Assembly (NCBI GenBank): GCA_951640165.1
Contig: OX621252.1
Span: 13,424,501 to 13,488,500, forward strand
Source: Pseudoips prasinana
Taxonomy: Eukaryota > Arthropoda > Insecta > Lepidoptera > Nolidae
Direction of reading: 5' to 3'
Length of the DNA: 64,000 bases
Made by a program: the position numbers and the translations under genes
In this document: positions 52,076-63,180 of the stretch, piece by piece
Layout: every line of letters starts with the position of its first letter
How positions within the stretch are numbered: the stretch's first letter is position 1
Notes under the pieces: generated by a model
What the model was told of the DNA's origin: nothing
What the model saw: only the letters and a program-made list of their open reading frames with translations
The model's database searches: none

Positions 52076-52800
52076 TTATTGTGTTATGTGGATTAAATAT
52101 TCCCACTCCCAGATATGGTATACAAAATCGTCTCACTTAATCAGGTAACATGTTTAAATGATGAGGCTGCTTAAATACTTAATTTTAGAAAGCGCTTGAG
52201 CGCGTTATGGAGTTACAATATAAACAGGTTTGACTGTATTAGCCTGTGCCTTAAATATCCAATTTATAAGAGCCTTGTTATATTAGGTAATGCCTTTACA
52301 GTTACGTTAATAATAACTTCCTATGTATTGGGCGTCTAGGTTTAGCTGACATTAACATTCCATTAAGTTGCACATGGCATCTTTATATTTTGCGAGCTCT
52401 CTAGTAGCTGCCAATGTTTGTGTATTTAACTGTTGTGTTGACCTTTGTTAACAATTATGTAAACATATTATTCATAATATTTTCCCTGACATAAGTAAAA
52501 AAGTTAAAGGAGTTTCTTTGTTTTATTTCTTTCTTAAACTGGAGTATGAGTAACAAATCTCTTACACGTTTACAGAGGGCCCTATTTACGTACTACATAA
52601 TTTATAAAAAGAAATATATTATTATAAATATATTATATTTATATAAGTGAGAATTAATATATTGTCATTTGAAGTTTGACTAGTCTGTGTATCACGAATT
52701 TATTTTGCCGTGAATAGTTGCGTCGTGGGGTGCAACCTATTAGACGGTATAATATAATTACCATCGAATCCATTAATATCGTTTCTTATTTAAAATTATA

Positions 52801-53605
52801 TACCTCGTGTGTTCATAGGTTTTGAGACAAACTTGATACTTAAAAAAAATTAAATAAAGTATTACTGGCTGCTATTTATTTGTTTTTCCAATTTGGAATG
52901 TTAACTTTTAATTTCTTAGATTTTCATATTATTATTTTTTTATTTTCTCGTGATGGAGGGAACCAAAGAATGTCCCAGCGTCAGCACGGAATGTCTCGCG
53001 TACTTATCATCTCGCTAGTGTGATGATATGGTGGGGAGTTTCGTATGAAGGTGTCACTCCGCTCCATTTCTGCCAACAAGGTGTCAAGGTTAAAGCCAAG
53101 ATATATTAAAGACATTTTAGAACCTATTGTGAAACCCCTGGTTCAAACTTTATTTCACAACAAGGATTGGTTTTTCCAGCAAGTTTCGGCGCCATCCCAT
53201 AAAGTAAATACCACTCAAGCTTGGTTGAGGAAAAATGTGCCGGCCTTCATCGCGGTGAACGAATGGACCTCCTCCAGCTCCGACATCAACCCGCTGGATA
53301 TTATTCTTTATGGACTGAATTAGAGCTCAAGACCTGTCGAAAGTCCCACCCAAACTTGGAGTCACTGAAGCGAGCCCTCGTCCGAGAAGCAAAGCGAATT
53401 CTGCTGGAAAAGATTCGTGCCGTCATTGATGACTGGCCAAATCGTCTAAGGGTCTGTGTTAAAAACAGGGGTGGTCATTCTGAATAATAATAATATTTCA
53501 TTCTTGGCTATTATATACTTAACATTTATTGGAAATAGAAATACGAGTTCTTAAAAAAGTTATGCAACTTTTATTTATTCTCAAAACTTATGGACACACG
53601 AGGTA
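52801..53605 (+). mobile_element. Internally deleted mori-type mariner
   Basis: The inverted ends 'tacctcgtgtgttcataggt' and 'tacctcgtgtgtccataagt' (reverse complement of the right) start at TA. Inside, 53045-53487 carries a C-terminal transposase part: VQTLFHNKDWFFQQVSAPSH (family QDSAPAH, so the catalytic Asp is Val), NTTQAWLRKNVPAFIAVNEW and INPLD. A frameshift occurs near 53310, before SLWTELELKTCRKSHPNLES. The N-terminal half is largely missing. No active enzyme is expected. Confidence 0.8.
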
Positions 53606-53639
53606 CTAACTGTGGGCCTGTATATCAGTTATCTTTAAC

Positions 53640-53895
53640 GGGCCTGTTGGCGTGGTAGGGATATACGCTGTTTTTCATGACGCAGGTCGTGGGTTCGATT
53701 CCCACTTGGGACAGATATTTGTGTGCATGAACATGTCTGTTTGTCCTGAGTCTGGGTGTAATTATCTATATAAGTATGTATTTACAAAAGAAAAGTAGTA
53801 TATCAGTTATCTGTTTTCCATAGTACAAGCTTGGATTAGTTTGGGAACAGCTGGCCGTGTGGAAATAATGTCCAAGGATATTATTATAACTTCCT
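53640..53895 (+). mobile_element. SINE family S2, most complete copy
   Basis: The A box is 'tggcgtggtaggg' and the B box 'gggttcgattcccacttggg'. They are followed by 'catgaacatgtctgtttgtc', 'tgtaattatctatataagta', and a 3' end 'aaggatattattata'. Other copies are at 11635, 16545 and 17340. It is not a tRNA gene. Confidence 0.8.
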
Positions 53896-54332
53896 TTACT
53901 GGACTGTACATCGTACTAAACTTTCTGTAGACTTCGAATAATAAAGTTACGTACAAACGGTCTTACGCACCGAACAGCCGCATTCCTGTTAACATGTAAT
54001 AACCACATTATGTATTATTTGTAAGAGTAAACCTAGTAATAAATGTAGCATTAAAGGGTTACGTGAAAGTCAAAAATTTTAGGTATTTCATCTCCTCCTT
54101 AAAGTAATGCGATGCAAGCTGGTACAAAATCTTAAATAAGAGATATAAATCAGATTGAAATTCATTGTTAGAATTCTCTTTTTATTTTATTTTTATTAGG
54201 GAAGCTAACAGCTCCATACAATTGGTTACAAATTTTGGTAAGTAAATGCCAATAACAAGCTTCCACAACTAGTTAACTAAATGGATGCATCTCCGGTCTA
54301 CTTAATAAATTACAGTAACGACAATTCTACCA

Positions 54333-55282
54333 AGTGTGCGTCACGATTGCTCCGCCACGTTATCCAAACAGAAAAAGATCGCTATATTTTTTGTCAAAAT
54401 TAGTCAAAATCGAAAGGAACAAACCAAAACTTTGTCAAAGCAGAAATAAAGAAGTTACAGGGGTTTTAAGTTTAAACTTTGGCCGCGCGAACGTAACGTG
54501 CACGATTGCGCGGCCATGGAGATCTGAGTAACTAATTGGGATAGAGATCTAAATCTTTTTGTTAATTGAACATTTCATTTGTCAACAACTGTCAAAAAAA
54601 GAATTATAAGACTAAGATCAATATTTCACGAAATATTCACCTTGGAAGTTATGGCCGCGCAATCGTGCACTTGATGTTTCTTTAATCTCGATTATATCTT
54701 CATAACTTAAGATATCATGCAGTAAAACTGTTACTAGAAGAAAGGTTTTCATATGTCCAAAGTACCGAATCATCAAAGTAACGTTACGATTGCGCGGCCA
54801 CGTAACTTTTGTTTTGCCTTGATTTCGTCGGTTTAAATAAACTTTGGTGGCATCAAATGCTTTCGGTACTTTGGACATATGAAAACCTTTCTTCTAGTAA
54901 CAGTTTTACTGCATGATATCTTAAGTTTTGAAGAAATAATCGAGATTAAAGAAACATCAAGTGCACGATTGCGTGGCCATAACTTCCAAGGTGAATATTT
55001 CGTGAAATGTTGATCTTAGTCTTACAATTCTTTTTTTGACAATTGTTGACAAATGAAATGTTCAATTAACAAAAACATTTAGATCTCTATCCCAATTAGT
55101 TACTGAGATCTCCATGGCCGCGCAATCGTGCACGTTACGTTCGCGCGACCAACTTAAAACCCCTGTAACTTCTTTATTTCTGCCTTGACAAGGTTTTGGT
55201 TTGTTCCTTTCGATTTTGACAAAAAATATAGCGATTTCTTTTTCTGTTTGGATAACGTGGCGGAGCAATCGTGACGCACACT
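54333..55282. repeat. ~950-bp palindromic foldback element
   Basis: The left arm (54333-54769) and right arm (54862-55282) are near-perfect inverted copies around a 92-bp spacer. The outer end is 'agtgtgcgtcacgattgctc' and the inner end 'gtccaaagtaccgaa'. A motif 'gcacgattgcgcggcca', or its reverse complement or variants, occurs about seven times: near 54342, 54498, 54651, 54786, 54962, 55113 and 55250, including once in the spacer. Short open frames in both arms are mirror images. No transposase is seen. It may be a Foldback-like element or an endo-siRNA hairpin locus. Confidence 0.9.
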
Positions 55283-55329
55283 TCTACAAATGGTTTTAAA
55301 AGATTGAGCCAATAGCGCTATACAAAGAT

Positions 55330-56800
55330 TTATACATTATCAATGAAATATCTAGTTAATTTGGATCTGATAGAATTTTTGCTAGTAGTAAACAGATCAA
55401 TAAAATCAAAACGACTGTCACCGTTTAACTTGTTAAATTCATTGAATACTCTAGGCAGTAAGCTGTTGACTCTAAAATTGGTGTGGCATGGCATTCTTAC
55501 AGGTATTGACAACTTGATTTTTGAAAGAAGTTCGGGACAGTCGATATCACCCTGGGCAATATTGAGAAGAAAAGTTATATCAGAAATGTTTCGTCTTACA
55601 TGCAGTGGTAGAATATGCAGTTTGACACAGCGCTGCTCATAGGTGATATCGGCTAGGTGGTAAAATTTGAATTTAAAACCTAAGTAACGCATAAATTTTC
55701 TTTGAAACATCTTGATCTCATTGGAGTAGCAAGAATAGCGCGGATTCCAAATCTGTGAAGCGTATTCCAATGACTTCTCACATAGGAGCAATATAGTACT
55801 TTAATGGTTTTCATATTTTTGAAGTCATTTGAACAGCGAATCAGGAAACCTAAAGCTCTAAAGGCTTTGTTGACTGACTTGCTAACGTGCTGATCAAATA
55901 AAAGCTTACTATCATGCACTACACCCAAATCTCTTGAAACAGTCCTCCTTTCTAAATTATGATTTTTGATTGCATAATCAAATACATAAACTAGACGCCT
56001 ACGTGTTAAACTCATTGCGAAACATTTAGAAACATTTAAATCTAGTTTATTATAACGACAATATAAATCAAGACGTTGGAGGTCCTCCTGCATTAATTTG
56101 GCATCTTGAACACAATTAACCGTACGGAATATTTTCATGTCATCGGCAAATCACAAAAAAATGGAATGTATAAAACAGGGACCAACGTCGTTGATAAAAA
56201 TAACGAAAAGCAGGGGACCTAACGAAGAAAGAGGGACGCCAGAAGGAATTCTAACCCACGATAAAGTATAGCCACTCAACACTACTGCCTGAGACCTGTC
56301 TAGAAGATAAGACGAGAACCAGTCATGGAGTCTACCGTGAATACCGAGATCCAGGAGCTTAGCAAGTAGGATTTTGTGGTCTATACGACCAAAAGCCTTG
56401 CTGAAATCAGTATAGACAACATTAACCTAATTACCACTGTCCATATTATTGGTTAAGTATTCATTAAATACCAACAGATTCGAAGTGGTCGATCTGCCTC
56501 TTACAAAACCGTGTTGTTCTGGTATGAACACTGACTTCACTGAGTCATAAATATGATTATAAACTACACGCTCGAGAACTTTCGCTATCAAACATAATTT
56601 CGATATCGGCCTATAATTTGTAACTGCGTTTCTGGTCCCATTTTTATGGATAGGTGTAACAAAGGCTGATTTCCATATCGATGGCACGACACCTTCCTTC
56701 AGTGATCGTCTGAAGAGCAAAGTTATAGGCGCGGATAGTTCTTGAGCACACGCAATTAACAACAAAACAATTAACAAAATATAATTTATTACACTAAACA
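55330..56800 (-). pseudogene. LINE A, 3' part (RT to end), degenerate
   Basis: Minus-strand frames in order: 56755-56427 with APITLLFRRSLKEGVVPSIW, YRPISKLCLIAKVLERVV and GFVRGRSTTSN. Then FADDMKIFRTVNCVQ near 56140 (a stop precedes it and the usual Tyr of YADD is Phe). Then 55791-55330 with SLEYASQIWNPRYS and a C-terminal tail ending FIDNV. Several stops and shifts break it. The 5' part of the same or a related LINE probably continues at 61972-62600, beyond the inserted elements. Confidence 0.7.
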
Positions 56801-56897
56801 ATTGACATTGATTCCTGCACTAAGTTCGAGACTTGTATCGCAGGAACCAGGTAAACATTGGACAATTAAGTTAATTAATATATATATATATATATAA

Positions 56898-58184
56898 TAG
56901 GTCTTTACCTATGAAATTGCCGTTTTGTATGAAAAAATTTAAACGAATTTTTTTCATGAATTTTTTTATTTGTATTAATCGAAGTAATCACCCATGCAAT
57001 CAATGCATCTTTGCCATCGCAGTGGCAGTTTATTGATGCCCTTCTTAAAGAAATCAGCTGGACGGGAGGCAACAAATTCTTCAAAGGCATTTTGTACTGC
57101 CTCTCGGGTATTGAATTTTTTTCCCGCCAAGAAGTTATCCAAATTCTGGAAAAAGTAGTAGTCTGTAGGCGCAAGGTCTGGTGAGTAGGGCGGATGACGG
57201 AGAGCTTCCAACCCCAGTTCTTGCAACTTGGAGACCTTCTGCTGTGCAGTATGAGGTCGCGCGTTGTCGTGCAGGAGCAGCGGAGACGAGCGATTGACCA
57301 CTGCTGGTTGGAGATGCGCCAGCTTCTCCATCATTGTGCTCAGTTCTTCACAGTACACATCTGCAGTAATGCTCACCCCGTTTGGTAAGAAGCTGTGATG
57401 AATCACACCGGCGCTAGACCACCAAACAGTGACCATCACTTTTCTAGGGGTAAGTTTTCGTTTAGGGCATTGTTTAGGTGCTGAACCAGGATCCAACCAA
57501 CTTGCTGAGCGCTTGCGGTTATCAAACAGAATCCATTTTTCATCGCAGGTAACAATGCGGTTCAAAATTCCTTCATTTGTGTGTCTGTTGAGCAGTGCAA
57601 GGCACGTCTCGACGCGTACTTCGCGCTGGCGATCATTGAGTTCGTGGGGCACCCATTTGTCAAGCTTTTTTACCTTGCCAATTTGACGCAAATGGACCAA
57701 TATTGTTTTGACGCTAACGTCGAAAGCTGCTGCTAATTCAGCCGTAGATTGTGTATCATCAGCTTCCACAACCGCCTTTAATTCGTCATTGTCGACCAAA
57801 GTCTTCGGACGACCGCGAGGTTCATTTTTCAGGTCGAAATTTCCAGAACGGAAGCGAGCAAACCAATAACAGGTGGTGCGTTGGTTTGTAGTGTTAGCTC
57901 CGTAAACGTCGTTGATGTTGCGTGCCGCTTGTGCCGCGTTGCTGCCACGACGGTACTCATATTCCATAATTACTCGAATTTTTAACGTATCCATGATGAC
58001 GAAAAAGATTGAAATGCGATGAAAATGTAACACTAATCAATAAAGAAATGACTACTTTTGGAAAAAAGAATCCATGTTTTTAAAATAAAATTAATTTGAA
58101 ATTAGAATTCTTAGCCAAACAAAAATTATTTTGATTTGAAATGGCCAGTACTGCAGAACGGCAATTTCATAGGTAAAGACCTAA
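56898..58184 (-). mobile_element. Mariner copy 1 (cecropia-type), intact
   Basis: The inverted ends 'taggtctttacctatgaaat' at 56898 and its mirror 'atttcataggtaaagaccta' up to ~58184 enclose one transposase gene. The left border abuts a (TA)n tract. The element is joined head to head with copy 2 through a ~10-bp TA spacer. Confidence 0.9.
56975..58033 (-). CDS. Mariner transposase, copy 1 (up to 352 aa)
   Basis: Cut-and-paste DDD transposase acting at TA sites. An N-terminal paired helix-turn-helix region includes GSNAAQAARNINDVYG and a GRPKTLVDNDELKAVVEADD linker. Catalytic residues are VTCDEKWILFDN (first Asp), LLHDNARPHTA (second Asp) and YSPDLAPTDYYFF (third Asp), with 34 residues between the second and third, i.e. 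DD34D. The WVPHEL motif is present. The strong resemblance to the SETMAR/Hsmar1 transposase places it in the cecropia group. The true start is likely the second Met (MDTLKIRVI), giving ~339 aa. No stop or shift is present. It differs from copy 2 at four residues (for example KNEPRG versus KNERRG). Confidence 0.95.
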   Translation of the reverse strand: MLHFHRISIFFVIMDTLKIRVIMEYEYRRGSNAAQAARNINDVYGANTTNQRTTCYWFARFRSGNFDLKNEPRGRPKTLVDNDELKAVVEADDTQSTAELAAAFDVSVKTILVHLRQIGKVKKLDKWVPHELNDRQREVRVETCLALLNRHTNEGILNRIVTCDEKWILFDNRKRSASWLDPGSAPKQCPKRKLTPRKVMVTVWWSSAGVIHHSFLPNGVSITADVYCEELSTMMEKLAHLQPAVVNRSSPLLLHDNARPHTAQQKVSKLQELGLEALRHPPYSPDLAPTDYYFFQNLDNFLAGKKFNTREAVQNAFEEFVASRPADFFKKGINKLPLRWQRCIDCMGDYFD

Positions 58185-58194
58185 TATATATATA

Positions 58195-59403
58195 TTAGGT
58201 CTTTACCTATGAACATATACTGCAGAACGGCTAATTTCCAAAAGTAGTCATTTCTTTATTGATTAGTGTTACATTTTCATCGCATTTCAATCTTTTTCGT
58301 CATCATGGATACGTTAAAAATTCGAGTAATTATGGAATATGAGTACCGTCGTGGCAGCAACGCGGCACAAGCGGCACGCAACATCAACGACGTTTACGGA
58401 GCTAACACTACAAACCAACGCACCACCTGTTATTGGTTTGCTCGCTTCCGTTCTGGAAATTTCGACCTGAAAAATGAACGTCGCGGTCGTCCGAAGACTT
58501 TGGTCGACAATGACGAATTAAAGGCGGTTGTGGAAGCTGATGATACACAATCTACGGCTGAATTAGCAGCAGCTTTCGACGTTAGCGTCAAAACAATATT
58601 GGTCCATTTGCGTCAAATTGGCAAGGTAAAAAAGCTTGACAAATGGGTGCCCCACGAACTCAATGATCGCCAGCGCGAAGTACGCGTCGAGACGTGCCTT
58701 GCACTGCTCAACAGACACACAAATGAAGGAATTTTGAACCGCATTGTTACCTGCGATGAAAAATGGATTCTGTTTGATAACCGCAAGCGCTCAGCAAGTT
58801 GGTTGGATCCTGGTTCAGCACCTAAACAATGCCCTAAACGAAAACTTACCCCTAGAAAAGTGATGGTCACTGTTTGGTGGTCTAGCGCCGGTGTGATTCA
58901 TCACAGCTTCTTACCAAACGGGGTGAGCATTACTGCAGATGTGTACTGTGAAGAACTGAGGACAATGATGGAGAAGCTGGCGCATCTCCAACCAGCATTG
59001 GTCAATCGCTCGTCTCCGCTGCTCCTGCACGACAACGCGCGACCTCATACTGCACAGCAGACGGTCTCCAAGTTGCAAGAACTGGGGTTGGAAGCTCTCC
59101 GTCATCCGCCCTACTCACCAGACCTTGCGCCTACAGACTACTACTTTTTCCAGAATTTGGATAACTTCTTGGCGGGAAAAAAATTCAATACCCGAGAGGC
59201 AGTACAAAATGCCTTTGAAGAATTTGTTGCCTCCCGTCCAGCTGATTTCTTTAAGAAGGGCATCAATAAACTGCCACTGCGATGGCAAAGATGCATTGAT
59301 TGCATGGGTGATTACTTCGATTAATACAAATAAAAAAATTCATGAAAAAAATTCGTTTAAATTTTTTCATACAAAACGGCAATTTCATAGGGAAAGACCT
59401 ATT
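58195..59403 (+). mobile_element. Mariner copy 2 (cecropia-type), coding intact, altered 5' end
   Basis: It starts 'ttaggtctttacctatgaa' at 58195 and ends in the mirror 'ttcatagggaaagaccta' near 59403. The 5' non-coding part is ~80 bp shorter than in copy 1. Just inside the inverted repeat it contains 'tactgcagaacggc', which is the inverse of 'gccgttctgcagta' at the same place in copy 1. Confidence 0.9.
58266..59324 (+). CDS. Mariner transposase, copy 2 (up to 352 aa)
   Basis: Same protein as copy 1 on the opposite strand, with the complete DD34D triad (VTCDEKW, LLHDNARPH, SPDLAPTDYYFF) and an intact helix-turn-helix part. The four amino-acid differences are R for P, R for S (EELRTMM), L for V (PALVNRS) and T for K (AQQTVSK). 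The changed 5' terminal repeat of this element might reduce its own mobility, but the protein could still act on copy 1 in trans. Confidence 0.95.
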   Translation: MLHFHRISIFFVIMDTLKIRVIMEYEYRRGSNAAQAARNINDVYGANTTNQRTTCYWFARFRSGNFDLKNERRGRPKTLVDNDELKAVVEADDTQSTAELAAAFDVSVKTILVHLRQIGKVKKLDKWVPHELNDRQREVRVETCLALLNRHTNEGILNRIVTCDEKWILFDNRKRSASWLDPGSAPKQCPKRKLTPRKVMVTVWWSSAGVIHHSFLPNGVSITADVYCEELRTMMEKLAHLQPALVNRSSPLLLHDNARPHTAQQTVSKLQELGLEALRHPPYSPDLAPTDYYFFQNLDNFLAGKKFNTREAVQNAFEEFVASRPADFFKKGINKLPLRWQRCIDCMGDYFD

Positions 59404-61971
59404 ATTATAACAGACAATTAAACTATACTTAACAATAAAATTGAACGAAATAAGAATGTATTTTATGTGTGTGTATGTTCATGGGGTGGGTGATTGTGTG
59501 AGGTTATGTATCCGTGTGTGTGGGAGCAGGTGTGTGTGTGTGTGTTCTGTGATAAGATAATCAGCTAAAGCATGTGAGGATAAATTCCGTCTCCTCGTAT
59601 GATAGAGAAATAAGCCAGTCCTTCACAATCCGTTTCATCCTGCCAGTACAGTACTTAACTATCCCCGAGTGCTGTCGGCAAATTTTATTATAGATAAAAG
59701 GGCATAGGTAGGCCGCCTGCCGTTTTATGAATGAGCTCTTTATCACAGGGACGGGAACACAAAAAATCCGCCGTTGAGTGAGATGAGTAAGATCAGGAGA
59801 CCTAATGATTTCCTTATGCATTGATGTTGTCGCTTTAAGGATGTAAATTTGACGGACCCTGAGCACTTTACAAACATTATACAGTTCATTAGTAGGGAAC
59901 CTAAATGGTTTATGCGTCAGAACTTTGAGGACTGCACGTTGAGCTCTTTCCACTTGAATCAATTTTGTTTTAGCCGCACCACCCCATGCCAAAGTGCAAT
60001 GGTAAAGCAGGGATTGTGTTATTGCTTTATGCACCATAAGAAGGGTTTCCTTGTCAGCACTGTTGCGTAAACACTTAATTATAAAAATGGACTGTCTAAT
60101 CCTCCCAGACAAGTAGGCGATATGATTTTCATATGTTAATTTTTGATCTAGTAATACACCTAGGTATCGAATTGAAGGTGTGTTAGCAATTGAGTCACAG
60201 TTGCAACCAAATTTATCTTTGTTGCCACAGTTATGAATAGTAAGAGGCGGCAGTGATGGTGGTCTCGAAGCCAGGGTCTTGTGAAATGCAACGTACTTGG
60301 TTTTATTAAAATTAAGTGTCAGAAGGTTTCGGTCTAACCATGAAGCAATAGTTTCGATCCCTATCTCAGCTACAGTAAGCGCCTCACTCCAGGACTTTTC
60401 TCGAAAAATAACTGCGGTGTCATCCGCATAACATAAGATTTCAGCATTAGGCACGTCTATATCTAAGATGTCGTTTATGTAGATACAGAACAAAGTTGGT
60501 CCTAAAATGCTTCGCTGAGGAACTCCTACATCGATATCCCTCTGCTCGCTGATAATAGACCCTACTCTTAAACATTGACGCCGGTTTGTGAGGTAGCTCT
60601 GGAACCACTCAAGTGCGATACCTCTCACGCCCATGACCTCGAGCTTGCGAAGTAATATAGGGACGGATACGGTGTCAAATGCCTTTGATAGATCTAAAAA
60701 TATGGCCAAGGAACAATCATTCTTATCCAAGGATTTCGACACCGCATCCACCAACGATACCATCGCGTCCTCAGTGGATTTATTGCAACGAAAACCGAAT
60801 TGTTTTTCTGAGAGAAGATGGTTTTTCTCCAGAAAGCCAGTTAGACGCTTATTGACTAGTTTTTCTAAAAGCTTAGAAAAGATACTCAGTAAAGATATTG
60901 GTCTATAGTTTCCCGGTGTCAATTTCTCACCGTCCTTATGAATAGGAGAATTTTCCAACATTGAGGAAAGACTCCTGCATTAAAGCTGATATTGTAAATG
61001 TGAGTTAAAGGTCCTATTATAAAATGTTTTATAAGCTTTATTTCTTTAGAAGTGTAACCATCAAGGCCTGGGGCGCTTTCATTCTTGAGATCGTCAATAA
61101 GCTTACTAACTTCAGCGGGATCAGTTGGTTGCAGGAAGAATGAGCCCCCATTTGTGGGTTGTTCTTTTGGACGGTAATCCGAAGCAAGGGCTTTTTCTTT
61201 TCGGAAACATTGAGCCTTGATAGAATCCTGTCAGTCAAATTTCTGCCAATATTTGAGAAGTACGTGTTGCAGTGATGGAGTGATTCGACGGGGTTTGAGC
61301 AGATTTTGGTCAATTCTGTCGGAGCTGAGTGGTTCTTTGACATATGATATATTTCTTTTATTGATTTCCACATTTTTTTTTGGGTTATTTTGATTATCTT
61401 TAAGTAATTGAGTCTCATAAGCGTGTTTGATTCGTTTTTGTAGATTATAGAGAAAGTTTCTGTATCTTTTGTATGCTATTTGAAGTATAAGATTATTGGG
61501 ATTGTTCCTACTTTGAGAGTGAAGCTTGTCGCGGTTTATTTGGCATCTTATGAGGCCCGGTGTGATCCAAGGCTTTATAATTCTGTGAGTTCGTTTAACA
61601 GCAACCGTTTCTGTATTTTTTTGCAATATTGTATTCAAAGTTAGGTCAAATACACTGGCAGCATTATTTGGATCAGACATTTTGTAAATTGCTTCCCAAC
61701 TGGTAGACTGGTCGTTAGTAATTCTAAAATTAACTAAACCCTAGGCCTAAAAACTAACACTAGGCCAAAAATTCACATACCTAAGTATGTGAATTTTTGG
61801 CCTAGTGTTGTTGGAGGTGCCTATACGTTCCGTGTGCCGGCCAGACATGCTGAGGAGACAAATGTCGTGGTCCGTCAAACCATTCCGAAACATGTGAAGC
61901 GATCTTTCACTAACATAAATATGGTCCAGACATGCAGTGCCTCTCGTCGGTATAACCCGAGAAAAGCTCAC
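59404..61971 (-). pseudogene. LINE B, 5'-truncated, nested in LINE A
   Basis: The minus strand begins in the end of an APE endonuclease (IPTRGTACLDHIYVSERSLH, LTDHDICLLSM near 61950-61840) and passes a palindrome. It continues with a linker (YKMSDPNNAASVFDLTLN, 61680-61231) and RT (60961-59561). RT motifs are NYRPISLLSIFSKLLEKLVN, FLDLSKAFDTVSVPILL, VGVPQRSILGPTLF (Arg where Gly is usual) and LCYADDTAVIF. It ends at 59561; its 3' UTR contains a GT-rich run at 59510-59545 and is interrupted by the mariner pair. The frame is broken between 60961 and 61231. Confidence 0.75.
61756..61809. repeat. Perfect palindrome inside LINE B, 25-bp arms
   Basis: 'aacactaggccaaaaattca' plus 'catac' and its exact reverse complement surround the loop 'ctaa'. 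It sits where the LINE frame is lost (NNTRPKIHILRYVNF), consistent with a local inverted duplication. Confidence 0.85.
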
Positions 61972-62600
61972 TAATACCTGGTCCAGTATCGCAGTACGTA
62001 TCTGCGTAATACATTGAAGCTGGGAAATTACTGTTACCCCGTTTAGTCTTAATATAAGACCAAAAACGCTTAGGGTTTTCGGTTATAGAATTTTCAATAC
62101 TACAAATGTATTTTTTGTAACATAAATCTTCCATTTCCTTTATTCTATCACGAAGCAAATGGAATGTGTGACCATCAAACCTATTATTGTAAGTTTTAAA
62201 CTTTTTAAAATATTTGCCTTTTTCTTTTATAGTTTTAATCAGCGCACCATTGTACCATGGGGGATAACGGGTATTTTTAGTTTGTCGTAAAGGAATATAT
62301 TTGGACCTAAGACGGTACAATACATCATAAAAGGAATTCACAGCGTCATCTAAACACTCGGCTCTAAGCAATGCCCCCCAATCGACATCCGCAATTTCAC
62401 TGCAAATCTTATCATAGTCCCCAAGCTGATAACAAAATTTTGTTCGTGGATATTCACTAAGTGTGATTGAGTAAAGAAATGAGGGTTTGATTACCAAGCT
62501 TTTGTGATAAAGGTCCTCAGCGACAAGCGGTCGGATGGAGCAAATTGGAATAAATTGTAGCAAATAGGTAAATAAACAGTGGTCATGGTCTCATGCACAT
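61972..62600 (-). pseudogene. LINE A, 5' part (endonuclease end and linker)
   Basis: One minus-strand frame reads SIRPLVAEDLYHKSLVI, RYPPWYNGALIKTIKEKGKY, FKKFKTYNNRFDGH and NPKRFWSYIKTKRGNSNFPA, then CDTGPGI. This is the usual linker between endonuclease and RT in jockey-group LINEs. The similarity stops at ~61970, where LINE B begins. It likely continued into the RT at 55330-56800 before the insertions. The RT start itself (about 80-100 residues) is not found, so a deletion must also have occurred. Confidence 0.65.
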
Positions 62601-63057
62601 GTGTAGCTATGGTGACTATTTACTTCGTACGATTGTTATAAATGATTCTCGAAGATTCCGAAGTTGTAGTTCATGAATATGTAGTTTCAGCCCGAACAAG
62701 GCTAATAGTCTCATGTAGTCACATTATTGGATTTTTGACATTAGAGATTGTATAGGGTTTTGTTCCGTAGAGTAAAATAAAAGGTAAAGAAAAGTTATAA
62801 TTTAAAATGTTTTATTATATAAATGTACATATGTAATAAAAATATACTTTATATTATATTGCTTACACGTCAATATTGCTCTGTATCTATTTGTAAAATT
62901 GGATCCAACGACTACAAATGTACTTCTATAGTCTCAATACACATTTTATATTGCATAAGTAAAACAGGACTTGAGAGTTAATTGTAGTTGTAGAATATTT
63001 TCACAGAACAGGCACCATATTACGATACGTTAGTAAACCCAAACTTTTGCAACGGTA
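62601..63057. other. AT-rich stretch, nothing recognised
   Basis: No open frame, TIR or SINE-like box was recognised. Confidence 0.45.
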
Positions 63058-63180
63058 CGTCAATATACCCCAATCTGTCAAATTTCCCCAATTGAAAGTG
63101 AACCTTATGCCTTTGTGATAAAGTTGAAACTCAATAAAAGAAATTTGACAGATTGGGGTAGCTAGATGTGCTGGCGTCTG
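63058..63180. mobile_element. Tc1/mariner-type miniature element, copy 2
   Basis: It shares 'taccccaatctgtcaaattt' and 'gattggggtagctagatgtg', then 'ctggcgtctg', with 50936-51069. TA borders both ends. The left terminal ~15 bp are deleted. Confidence 0.7.

Noticed and set aside
57194..57686. Genes antisense to the mariner transposases
   Set aside because: They are antisense open frames that appear identically in both copies (also 58613-59105) and have no independent support.
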